NCBI RefSeq assembly: GCF_018860975.1 | Contig: NZ_JAHKQI010000008.1 | Span: forward strand, 497,746-561,745 | Source: Lentibacter algarum | GTDB taxonomy: Bacteria > Pseudomonadota > Alphaproteobacteria > Rhodobacterales > Rhodobacteraceae | Direction: 5' to 3' | Length of the DNA: 64,000 nucleotides | In this document: positions 27,557 to 34,906 of the stretch, one piece after another | How the letters are laid out: every line of letters begins with the position of its first letter | How positions within the stretch are numbered: the stretch's first letter is position 1 | Program-made: the position numbers and the translations under genes | Notes under the pieces: model-generated | Database searches by the model: none | The model's input: only the letters and a program-made list of their open reading frames with translations | What the model was told of the DNA's origin: nothing

Positions 27557-27642
27557 TGGTGCCCAAGGTGGGACTTGAACCCACACTCCCGTTAAGGAAT
27601 CGGATTTTGAATCCGACGCGTCTACCATTCCACCACTTGGGC
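27557..27642 (-). tRNA. tRNA-Leu (anticodon CAA)
   Basis: The minus strand folds as a class II tRNA: acceptor stem GCCCAAG / CTTGGGC, an anticodon stem TCGGA/TCCGA around loop TTCAAAA (anticodon CAA, reading UUG), a long variable arm, the T-loop GTTCAAGTC, and an encoded 3' CCA. It is 86 nt including CCA. Confidence 0.95.
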
Positions 27643-27688
27643 CTTATCAGCCGTTTAGCGTTTTGAAGCGCGCTCGAAAAGCCCAAAA

Positions 27689-28942
27689 TCACACTTCAAT
27701 GATAGAACTGCGTGTATTGAGGGTTTCAACATCCATTCCGGCGAGTTTTTTATAGCCAGCGGCCGCCCCTTCCAGCTCGCTGAGGCTCATAACCTCGGAA
27801 ATGTCGGCAAACCCCTCTGGTGCACGTTCGGCGACGACATCAAGCACTTTGTCGGGCCCATCACCACGGTTTGCCAGCACCAGAGCGTTTACCTTTTCGC
27901 GGCGCTCGGCCTCGTAGGCCTCAAGTGCATCTGCGGTTTGCCCCTTGTCGCGCAGCTCGCGGGCGAGCACACGGGCATCGAGAATGGCTTGGCTCGCGCC
28001 GTTGGAGCCGATTGGATACATTGCATGTGCGGCATCCCCCAGTAGGGTCATGCGCGAATGGCTCCAGCGGGGCAACGGGTTTCTGTCAACCATCGGGTAC
28101 TCAAAGATATCGCCCGAAGCACGGATGGTCGCGGGCACATCCAACCAGTCGAATGACCAGTCCTTGAAGGCTGGCAGAAAGTCGTCAAGCACGCCCTCGC
28201 GGTTCCAGTCTTGCTCGCGCCAGCTGTAGTCTTCGGGCATTGAACGGTCGGCGATCCAGTTGATCAGGCAGGTTCCATCCCCGTAGTCGTGGATCGGGTA
28301 GCAGACGAACTTACAGTCTTTGCGCCCTGCCATGGCCATGCTGCGTCCGGTGAGAAACTTGGGGCCACGCGTCGTGCCGCGCCACATCATGATGCCGCCC
28401 CAGTGGGCTGCGCCTTCGTCAGGGTAAAGACCTGCTCGCGAGATAGAGTTGATCCCGTCGGCTGCAACAAAGACCGAACCTTCTGCCTCGCCAATCTTGT
28501 CACCGGTTGCGCGGTTGGTCAGCGTCGCGGTGATCCCCGCTTCGGTTTCGTTTGCAACGCTGGCGGCGGCGCCCATAGTGATGCACGCCTCACCTGCCCG
28601 CTCTGTGAGTGCGCGCAGCAACAACATTTGCATCTCGCCACGGTGAATAGAGTATTGGGGCCAGTTGTATCCTGCCAACGCGCCACGCGGCTCGCGCCAG
28701 ATCTCTCCGCCTTGAGCCGAGAAGTAGCCGACTTCTTCAGTGCGCAGACCGACGGCGTCAAGTTCCGCTTCCAAGCCCAACTCAAAAAGTTCGCGGATCG
28801 CATGTGGTTGCACATTGATGCCAACCCCCAATGGACGCATCTCGGATACCGCTTCAAATATCTGGAACTTGATACCAAGTTGATGCAGTGAAAGACCAAG
28901 GCTGAGCCCACCGATCCCTGCCCCTGCGATTAACACTGTCAT
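27689..28942 (-). CDS. FAD-dependent monooxygenase (PhzS-like flavin oxidoreductase)
   Basis: A 417-residue class A flavoprotein monooxygenase. The FAD-binding GAGIGGLSLGLSL (residues 6-18), the central DG motif in VFVAADGINSISR, and the second FAD motif TLLGDAAHAMYPIGSNGASQAI are all present. The family hydroxylates aromatic or heterocyclic compounds with NAD(P)H and oxygen. The best resemblance I recognise is to PhzS-like 'flavin-dependent oxidoreductases', but no phenazine genes are near, so the substrate is unknown. GGGAGGCTGAT precedes the ATG. It lies downstream of nothing on its strand and 46 bp before tRNA-Leu. Confidence 0.85.
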   Translation of the reverse strand: MTVLIAGAGIGGLSLGLSLHQLGIKFQIFEAVSEMRPLGVGINVQPHAIRELFELGLEAELDAVGLRTEEVGYFSAQGGEIWREPRGALAGYNWPQYSIHRGEMQMLLLRALTERAGEACITMGAAASVANETEAGITATLTNRATGDKIGEAEGSVFVAADGINSISRAGLYPDEGAAHWGGIMMWRGTTRGPKFLTGRSMAMAGRKDCKFVCYPIHDYGDGTCLINWIADRSMPEDYSWREQDWNREGVLDDFLPAFKDWSFDWLDVPATIRASGDIFEYPMVDRNPLPRWSHSRMTLLGDAAHAMYPIGSNGASQAILDARVLARELRDKGQTADALEAYEAERREKVNALVLANRGDGPDKVLDVVAERAPEGFADISEVMSLSELEGAAAGYKKLAGMDVETLNTRSSIIEV

Positions 28943-29041
28943 ATCAGCCTCCCAAGCCTAGTTTACTGGAGTTTAGGTCGCAGCAAGCCTTGACGCCAGC
29001 GCAAAACCACTGCCCTATATGGAAAACAAAAAGAGCAGTTT

Positions 29042-29620
29042 ATGTTACGCAGACTATACGGCTGGACGATGGGCCTTGCCGAGCACCCGAGAGCAATGTG
29101 GTGGCTCGCGTTGGTGGCTTTTGCAGAATCTTCGTTCTTTCCCATCCCGCCTGACATCCTGATGATCCCGATGATCCTTGCGCGACCTTCCAAGGCATTT
29201 GTAATTGCCGGAGTGGCTTTGCTGGCTTCGGTTATCGGCGGTTTGGCGGGCTATGCTATCGGCGCTTTGGCGTTTGAGCAGCTCGGGCAACCGATACTGG
29301 AAAGCCTGGGCAAGAGTGACGCCGCCGCCGCATTCAGCACACGCTTTAATGATATGGGCTTTTGGGCCGTGCTTGCTGCGGGGATAACCCCCTTCCCTTT
29401 CAAGGTTATCACCATCATGTCGGGCTGGACCGGCATGCCGCTCTATACATTCATTGTCACCTCGATCCTTGCACGCGGTTTGCGCTTTTTCGTTGTCGCA
29501 ACGCTGTTATGGAAGTTTGGCGCACCAATTCGTGATTTCATTGAAAAGCGACTCGGGCTTATGTTCACACTGTTTCTAGCGCTGCTCGCGGGCGGCTTTT
29601 ATGTAGTGAAATTCCTATGA
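29042..29620 (+). CDS. YqaA/DedA-like inner-membrane protein
   Basis: A 192-residue polytopic membrane protein of the YqaA branch of the SNARE-associated/DedA superfamily. Three to five hydrophobic segments are visible, with FAESSFFPIPPDILMIPM (about residues 28-45) being the hallmark region and GITPFPFKVITIMSG the second conserved loop. DedA relatives act in membrane lipid translocation; YqaA itself is uncharacterised. The stop overlaps the dsbB start as ATGA, so the two are coupled. Confidence 0.88.
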   Translation: MLRRLYGWTMGLAEHPRAMWWLALVAFAESSFFPIPPDILMIPMILARPSKAFVIAGVALLASVIGGLAGYAIGALAFEQLGQPILESLGKSDAAAAFSTRFNDMGFWAVLAAGITPFPFKVITIMSGWTGMPLYTFIVTSILARGLRFFVVATLLWKFGAPIRDFIEKRLGLMFTLFLALLAGGFYVVKFL

Positions 29621-30084
29621 GACTATCACGTCCTCACTTAATACTCCTTGCGGCTGGCGGCTCAGCCGCGACGTTGCTTGGAGCTTTGGCCTTTCAGTAT
29701 GTTGGCGGAATGCCGCCCTGCAAGATGTGCTACTGGCAACGCTACCCGCACCTTGCCGCCGTTGCGATCGGACTGATCGCGCTGATGGTTCCCGGGCGAT
29801 TCTGGCCAATGTTGGGCGCTTTGGCTGCGTTGGTCACGGCAGGGATTGGTGTGTTTCACGCCGGTGTCGAGCGCAAGTTATGGGCCGGCCCGTCCAGTTG
29901 CACATCGGGTGATATCGGCAGTTTGAGCTCTGCAGAGCTGATGGAGCAGATCATGACGGCTCCCTTGGTGCGTTGCGATGTCATTCCTTGGGAGTTGTTC
30001 GGCTTGTCTATGGCGGGTTGGAACGCAGCGGTGTCGGGCTTGTTGGTGCTGGTCTGGTTGATGGCGGCACAGAGCCGCGTTTGA
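29617..30084 (+). CDS. dsbB: Disulfide bond formation protein B
   Basis: A 155-residue four-helix inner-membrane quinone reductase that re-oxidises DsbA. The first periplasmic loop holds the redox pair C35/C38 in PPCKMCYWQRYPH, and a second cysteine pair lies in the next loop (SSCTSGD and RCDVIPW). Both pairs are needed for the DsbB reaction. The protein is slightly shorter than E. coli DsbB (176) but typical for alphaproteobacteria. No dsbA is adjacent. It ends directly against the convergent Lrp-type gene. Confidence 0.92.
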   Translation: MRLSRPHLILLAAGGSAATLLGALAFQYVGGMPPCKMCYWQRYPHLAAVAIGLIALMVPGRFWPMLGALAALVTAGIGVFHAGVERKLWAGPSSCTSGDIGSLSSAELMEQIMTAPLVRCDVIPWELFGLSMAGWNAAVSGLLVLVWLMAAQSRV

Positions 30085-30504
30085 TCACTTTTTGGCGCTG
30101 AGCAAGAGAGATGTCTCGCTGGTGCTGACGCCATCAAAGCGGCGGATTTGCGTGAGAGCTTCGTCAAAGGCTTCCAGGCTGTCGGTGCCGATTTCTGCGA
30201 TCACGTCCCAGCGTCCGTTGGTGCTATAGACGCTGCGCACTGTGTTCAGGCCTTTGAGCTGTCGCATAATCCGCTCGGTTCCGCGGCCCTCGATACCGAT
30301 CATCATCAAACCCCGGACAGGCTCGGTTGCTGTGTCGCCTTTCATCACCACAGAATAGCCAAGAATTTCACCCGCCTGCTCCAATCTGTCGATGCGGTTG
30401 CGCACAGTTGCACGGGTAACACCCAGCTCTTGGGCAAGGTCGGACAGAGCCGCACGCGCGTTGTGGCGCAGAGCGGAAAGAAGCTTTCGATCAAGATTAT
30501 CCAT
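30085..30504 (-). CDS. Lrp/AsnC-family transcriptional regulator
   Basis: A 139-residue regulator with an N-terminal winged helix-turn-helix (MDNLDRKLLSALRHNARAAL, then LAQELGVTRATVRNRIDRLE) and a C-terminal RAM ligand-binding domain. The frame is open 32 codons upstream, but MDNLDRK is the family-typical start. It is divergent from the arginase operon across 121 bp and therefore most likely senses arginine, ornithine or a related amino acid and controls that operon (inference from context and family). Lrp-type proteins often also control their own gene. Confidence 0.9.
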   Translation of the reverse strand: MDNLDRKLLSALRHNARAALSDLAQELGVTRATVRNRIDRLEQAGEILGYSVVMKGDTATEPVRGLMMIGIEGRGTERIMRQLKGLNTVRSVYSTNGRWDVIAEIGTDSLEAFDEALTQIRRFDGVSTSETSLLLSAKK

Positions 30505-30625
30505 ATGGTCAAAACCACCAGTCAGTTTGATACATTCGCATGCATATTGATCAATTTGCTGTCTGATAGCAACTCGAAGAGATTGATATTTACGAACCAA
30601 CGCAGCTTAAGAGGGTTACATTCGC

Positions 30626-31546
30626 ATGCAAGAAATCATTCTCATAGGAGCGCCTGTCGACTCTGGAAAGCGGCGCGCGGGCTGCCTAATGGGCCCTGAT
30701 GCTTACCGCACGGCGGGGCTTGGACAAGCACTGGGTGATCTTGGCTACCGAGTTCGCGATTGGGGGAATTTGACACCCGCCGAGCACCCCGTTGACGACC
30801 CAGAGGCGCGATTGTTCAGGCAACACGAGACCATCGGTTGGACAAACCGCCTGAAGCGTGCGGGAGCCGACGCGATGGCCAAAGGCGTGCCTATTTTTCT
30901 GGGTGGCGATCATGCGCTTTCGCTTGGCTCGGTGGCCGGTGTTGCAGCCCATGCTGCCGAGCAAGGCCGCCCGCAGTTTGTGCTTTGGCTAGATGCGCAT
31001 ACTGACTATCACACGCCCGAAACCACCGATAGCGGCAACCTTCACGGCACACCGTTGGGCTATGTCACGGGGCGCGGAGGTTTTGGCGGTTTTCCCAAGC
31101 TGGCAAAGCCCATTCCGCAGGAAAACATCTGCATCATCGGTTTGCGCTCGGTTGACAAGCCCGAGCGTGAAGCAATGCAAGACACCGAAATCATGGCCTG
31201 TGACATGCGCATGATTGACGAAGGCGGTATTGCCACGCCCCTTGCCGGTTTTCTAAGCAAGGTGAAAGCCGCCAATGGTGCGCTGCATGTGAGCCTTGAT
31301 GTGGACTTTCTCGACCCTACGATTGCTCCGGCGGTCGGCACCACTGTTCCTGGTGGGGCAACCATGCGCGAGGGGCATCTGGTGATGGAGATGATCAGCG
31401 ACAGCGGGCTGCTCACATCCCTTGATCTGGTTGAGCTTAACCCCTTCCTTGACGAACGAGGCCGCACGGCACAGGTGATGGTTGATCTGGCCGCAAGTGC
31501 CTTTGGTCGCCGCGTGTTTGACCGCCCGACACGAGCTTTTTCATGA
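30626..31546 (+). CDS. rocF: Arginase
   Basis: A 306-residue manganese enzyme of the ureohydrolase family, cleaving arginine to ornithine and urea. Metal-ligand motifs are complete: GGDHALSLGS (near residue 92), DAHTDYHTPE (near 122) and SLDVDFLDP (near 222). It starts an operon with a CtlX-type hydrolase (ATGA overlap) and ornithine cyclodeaminase, so the ornithine made here can go on to proline. GAGGG lies somewhat far (about 12 nt) from the ATG. Agmatinase is a related alternative, but length and neighbours favour arginase. Confidence 0.92.
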   Translation: MQEIILIGAPVDSGKRRAGCLMGPDAYRTAGLGQALGDLGYRVRDWGNLTPAEHPVDDPEARLFRQHETIGWTNRLKRAGADAMAKGVPIFLGGDHALSLGSVAGVAAHAAEQGRPQFVLWLDAHTDYHTPETTDSGNLHGTPLGYVTGRGGFGGFPKLAKPIPQENICIIGLRSVDKPEREAMQDTEIMACDMRMIDEGGIATPLAGFLSKVKAANGALHVSLDVDFLDPTIAPAVGTTVPGGATMREGHLVMEMISDSGLLTSLDLVELNPFLDERGRTAQVMVDLAASAFGRRVFDRPTRAFS

Positions 31547-32475
31547 GTGTTCAAGCTCCTGCATCCGTTGTGATGATCCGCCCCAACAACTTTCGGCCAA
31601 ACCCGGAAACCGCTGCTGACAACAGCTTTCAAAGCATCCCGCAGATGACTGCAAGTAAGGTTGCGGCGAGCGCTCTGGCCGAATTTGACGCCGCCGTCCG
31701 GAAGCTGGGAGACCATGGTGTTCAGGTTCATGTTTTTCAGGATGAAGCCACAGATACACCGGACTCTGTGTTTCCCAACAACTGGTTTTCAACCCACCAT
31801 GGCGGGCATGTCGCGATCTATCCGATGTATGCTGAAAGCCGCCGTCGCGAACGCAGATCTGACATTATAGAAATGCTCAAACAGGATTACCGTGTTGCCG
31901 AAGTCACCGACTATTCAGGGCTGGAGCATGATGGCTTGGCGCTCGAAGGCACCGGTGCAATGGTCTTAGATCATATCGGGAGGCTTGCATTTGTTGCCCG
32001 CTCACACAGGGCCGACCCGATATTGCTTGAGCGTTTTTGCACTGGTTTTGGCTATGAACCGATCGTGTTTGATGCAGCGGATGCAGATGGTGCGCCAGTG
32101 TATCACACCAATGTTTTGATGTGCATCGGTTCGCAGATTGCGATGGTCGGTCTCGACATGGTTCAAGACCAAGAGCGACGTCAAGTGATCTGCGAGCGGC
32201 TGGAGGAGACCGGCCGCGAGGTGATCGCCTTGAGTGAACACCAGATCAGCGAATTTGCCGGAAACGCAATTGAACTAAAGGGGCGTGACGGGCTTGCTCT
32301 GGCGCTTTCATCGCGGGCTCTGTCGGCCCTCACACCTGTCCAAAGAAAAACACTGGAAAGCAAGTTTGATCTTATCGCGCTTGATTTGCCAACAATTGAA
32401 AGCGCTGGCGGTTCAGCGCGCTGCATGATCGCAGGCATTCATCTGTCGCCACGCACGGCGCCTAAAGGAGCATAA
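31543..32475 (+). CDS. ctlX: CtlX-type citrulline/arginine amidinohydrolase
   Basis: A 310-residue guanidino-group-modifying enzyme of the arginine deiminase/amidinotransferase superfamily. Recognised as the CtlX family by MIRPNNFRPNPETA near the N-terminus, FPNNWFSTHHGG, the LEGTGAMVLDH strand, YHTNVLMCIG and a C-terminal GSARCMIAG with the probable catalytic cysteine. The family name comes from citrulline utilisation; the true substrate here is inferred from the operon (arginase upstream with ATGA overlap, ornithine cyclodeaminase 2 bp downstream). It may salvage citrulline or a methylated arginine to feed ornithine. Confidence 0.8.
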   Translation: MSVQAPASVVMIRPNNFRPNPETAADNSFQSIPQMTASKVAASALAEFDAAVRKLGDHGVQVHVFQDEATDTPDSVFPNNWFSTHHGGHVAIYPMYAESRRRERRSDIIEMLKQDYRVAEVTDYSGLEHDGLALEGTGAMVLDHIGRLAFVARSHRADPILLERFCTGFGYEPIVFDAADADGAPVYHTNVLMCIGSQIAMVGLDMVQDQERRQVICERLEETGREVIALSEHQISEFAGNAIELKGRDGLALALSSRALSALTPVQRKTLESKFDLIALDLPTIESAGGSARCMIAGIHLSPRTAPKGA

Positions 32476-32477
32476 AT

Positions 32478-33527
32478 ATGACGAACCCGAACCCATCAGA
32501 CAAGGCGCTGGTGCCTTTTGTGTCAGTCGACAACATGATGCGGCTTGTGCATCACATCGGCGTCGAAGATATGCTGCGCGGGCTGGCGAGCGAGATAGAG
32601 AGTGATTTCAAACGCTGGGAGCAGTTTGATAAAACGCCACGCGTTGCTTCACATTCGGATGTGGGGGTGATCGAACTGATGCCGACGTCTGATGGCGAAG
32701 CCTACGGCTTCAAGTATGTGAACGGGCACCCCAAGAACACCTCTGAGGGCCTGCAAACCGTCACGGCCTTTGGCCTTTTGGCGGATGTTTACACAGGTTA
32801 TCCTACCCTACTCACCGAGATGACGCTGCTTACCGCCCTGCGCACGGCGGCGACTTCTGCTATGGTTGCCAAGCACTTAGCCCCCAAGGGGGCCAAGACG
32901 ATGGCGATGATCGGCAATGGTGCACAATCCGAGTTTCAGACGCTGGCGATGAAAGCGATCCTCGGGCTGCAGAACGTGCGCCTCTATGACATTGACCCTG
33001 CCGCCACGGCCAAGGCCGCGCGCAACCTTGAGGGGTTGGGGGTGAATGTGATTATGTGCAAGAGCGCTGAGGAAAGCATGGAGGGTGCAGAGATCATCAC
33101 CACCTGTACCGCCGACAAGCAATGCGCCACCATCCTGAGTGACAATATGATCGGTGCTGGTGTGCATATCAATGCCATTGGCGGCGACTGTCCGGGCAAG
33201 ACAGAGCTTGCTGAAGCGATCTTGCACCGTGCGGATATTTTTGTGGAGTTCCCACCACAAACGCGAGTTGAAGGTGAGATACAGCAGCTTGCCGAGGATC
33301 ACCCTGTCACCGAGCTCTGGCAAGTGATCAGTGGCACTGCCAAAGGCCGCGTGAGCGACAAGCAGATTACGCTGTTTGACAGCGTCGGCTTCGCGATCGA
33401 GGATTTCTCGGCGCTGCGTTACGTGCAGGCACAGGTCAAAGACACGCCCTTCTTTCAGGAGCTCGACATGCTGGCCGACCCTGATGACCCGCGTGATCTG
33501 TTCGGAATGCTTAAACGAGCAACCTAG
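32478..33527 (+). CDS. Ornithine cyclodeaminase
   Basis: A 349-residue NAD-dependent enzyme of the OCD/mu-crystallin family converting ornithine to proline and ammonia. The Rossmann motif MAMIGNGAQSEFQ lies near residue 138 and LLTALRTAATSAM just before it holds a substrate-binding arginine. AAGGAG stands 6 nt before the ATG. Last gene of rocF-ctlX-ocd, giving arginine to ornithine to proline. It is a little longer than the 320-330 typical, in line with the larger OCD subgroup of alphaproteobacteria. A weak hairpin follows. Confidence 0.92.
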   Translation: MTNPNPSDKALVPFVSVDNMMRLVHHIGVEDMLRGLASEIESDFKRWEQFDKTPRVASHSDVGVIELMPTSDGEAYGFKYVNGHPKNTSEGLQTVTAFGLLADVYTGYPTLLTEMTLLTALRTAATSAMVAKHLAPKGAKTMAMIGNGAQSEFQTLAMKAILGLQNVRLYDIDPAATAKAARNLEGLGVNVIMCKSAEESMEGAEIITTCTADKQCATILSDNMIGAGVHINAIGGDCPGKTELAEAILHRADIFVEFPPQTRVEGEIQQLAEDHPVTELWQVISGTAKGRVSDKQITLFDSVGFAIEDFSALRYVQAQVKDTPFFQELDMLADPDDPRDLFGMLKRAT

Positions 33528-33533
33528 AAAAGC

Positions 33534-33556
33534 CCCCGAAACCATAGGCTTCGGGG
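33534..33556 (+). terminator. Hairpin after the arginine operon
   Basis: A 7-bp stem (CCCCGAA / TTCGGGG) with a 9-nt loop 7 nt after the ornithine cyclodeaminase stop. The T-run is poor (ACTTCC), so efficiency is uncertain. Confidence 0.5.
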
Positions 33557-33629
33557 ACTTCCTTCAGGTGGATCGACTATTGTATGTTGAGGCATAGAAC
33601 CAGCCGAACCGCCTGAGCCTGCCACGCGG

Positions 33630-33878
33630 TTAGCCGTCGGTTGTCAGCATACCTGCTTCTTCAGCGGCTTTGATTTCGGCGTCGTCAAGCGCGCCGTCTG
33701 CGTTCGCATCCATCGCTGCGAAGCTTTCAGGTGTAACGGAGGGATAAACCGCCTGCACTTCTTCGATGGTCAAGAGGCCGTCACCGTTTGCATCAACTTC
33801 AACCGCGCTTTCGCCCATGGCGAGAGCAGGTGTCATAACGGTTGCGAGGGCGGCGAATGTGAGTGTCAGTTTTTTCAT
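33630..33878 (-). CDS. Small secreted EF-hand protein
   Basis: An 82-residue protein with a signal peptide of about 20 residues (MKKLTLTFAALATVM...ALA) and two EF-hand loops: DANGDGLLTIEE near residue 29 and DANADGALDDAE near residue 59, both with the calcium ligands at positions 1, 3, 5 and 12. It should bind calcium in the periplasm or outside. AAGGACT precedes the ATG. It stands alone between convergent and divergent neighbours. Confidence 0.85.
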   Translation of the reverse strand: MKKLTLTFAALATVMTPALAMGESAVEVDANGDGLLTIEEVQAVYPSVTPESFAAMDANADGALDDAEIKAAEEAGMLTTDG

Positions 33879-34167
33879 TTGCTTAGTCCTTGTGTTACGA
33901 GCGGTGTTGCTCGAGGCCTAAACAGCCACAAGACGAAAGCACCCGACAGAGGTTGTGCACCGATCTCGAAATTCGCGCTAAAGGCCGCTTAAATCCAGGT
34001 TTTGCCAAGCGTCAGATAGCCGAGCACAAACTTGCCGACTTGTTTGCGCGGGTTCGCGCCATGAAAACCGGAGAAAAGGGGCCGAAAATCGCCCATGACA
34101 AGGCTTCAGTTGCCGAACACCCGCCGCGGCGGTAGTTTGGAGCATACAGTATACATAGGCGCCTAGA

Positions 34168-34767
34168 ATGTTCTTACGTTACATTCCTCTGATTCTGTCG
34201 CTGGCTCTGCCATTGAAAGCCATTGCCCAAGAGGCTGAATGGGGCGCACAGCTGGTTGCGAATGCGCGCCAGCAAGTGGGAATCACCACGATCTATGACC
34301 CCGCCTATGTCGTGCTTGAGTATCCGATGGGGGATTTGCCGCGTGAACGTGGTGTTTGCAGTGACGTGGTGATCAGGGCCCTACGCGACAGCGGCGGTAT
34401 CGACCTTCAAAAGCTCGTGCATGAAGATATGAAAGCGCACTTCAAGAGCTATCCGACGATCTGGGCGCTCAAGCGCACCGACAAAAACATTGATCACCGG
34501 CGCGTGCCCAACCTTGAACGATTTTTCGAGCGCAAAGGCATGTCACTGCCGATCGAAGGTGATTTGCACGAGTTTGTTGCCGGTGACATTGTCAGCTGGC
34601 GGTTGCCGCGAAACCTGCCGCACATAGGGATTGTCAGCGACAGGACGGCTGCAGACGGCACACCGCTGGTCATCCACAATATCGGGGCTGGTACGCGCGA
34701 AACGAACATTCTGTTCACCTACCAAATGACGGGGCACTACCGCCCTGTCCCTGCCAAGCTGGAGTAA
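34168..34767 (+). CDS. DUF1287-family secreted protein
   Basis: A 199-residue protein with a signal peptide (MFLRYIPLILSLALPLKAIAQ, cut near residue 20). The mature part fits DUF1287, an NlpC/P60-like cysteine-peptidase-type fold: RGVCSDVVIRALRDSG (near residue 57) holds the likely catalytic cysteine, and RNLPHIGIVSDR the histidine. A role in cell-wall or peptide hydrolysis is inferred only from the fold. It ends at a strong bidirectional terminator. Confidence 0.8.
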   Translation: MFLRYIPLILSLALPLKAIAQEAEWGAQLVANARQQVGITTIYDPAYVVLEYPMGDLPRERGVCSDVVIRALRDSGGIDLQKLVHEDMKAHFKSYPTIWALKRTDKNIDHRRVPNLERFFERKGMSLPIEGDLHEFVAGDIVSWRLPRNLPHIGIVSDRTAADGTPLVIHNIGAGTRETNILFTYQMTGHYRPVPAKLE

Positions 34768-34770
34768 GGC

Positions 34771-34798
34771 AAAAAAGGGGGAGCCGCAGTGGCTCCCC
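34771..34798. terminator. Bidirectional terminator between DUF1287 gene and nrdJ
   Basis: A perfect 8-bp stem (GGGGAGCC / GGCTCCCC) with a 5-nt loop. On the minus strand it is followed by six Ts (AAAAAA at 34771-34776), a textbook terminator for nrdJ; on the plus strand it is followed by TAAAAGTTTT and probably serves the DUF1287 gene. Confidence 0.8.
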
Positions 34799-34906
34799 TA
34801 AAAGTTTTGCCGTTCAGGCTCACTTATGTTTTACCGCTCGTAGTTTTATGCCTGCGGCCTGAACTGCTTCATGGGGCGAGCGCACCCGCCCCGTGACTGG
34901 TAAAAC

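Noticed and set aside
33890-34135. 81-codon plus-strand frame between the EF-hand gene and the DUF1287 gene
   Set aside because: Composition is unlike a protein (many Arg/Lys/Cys at the start), no RBS and no recognised motif.
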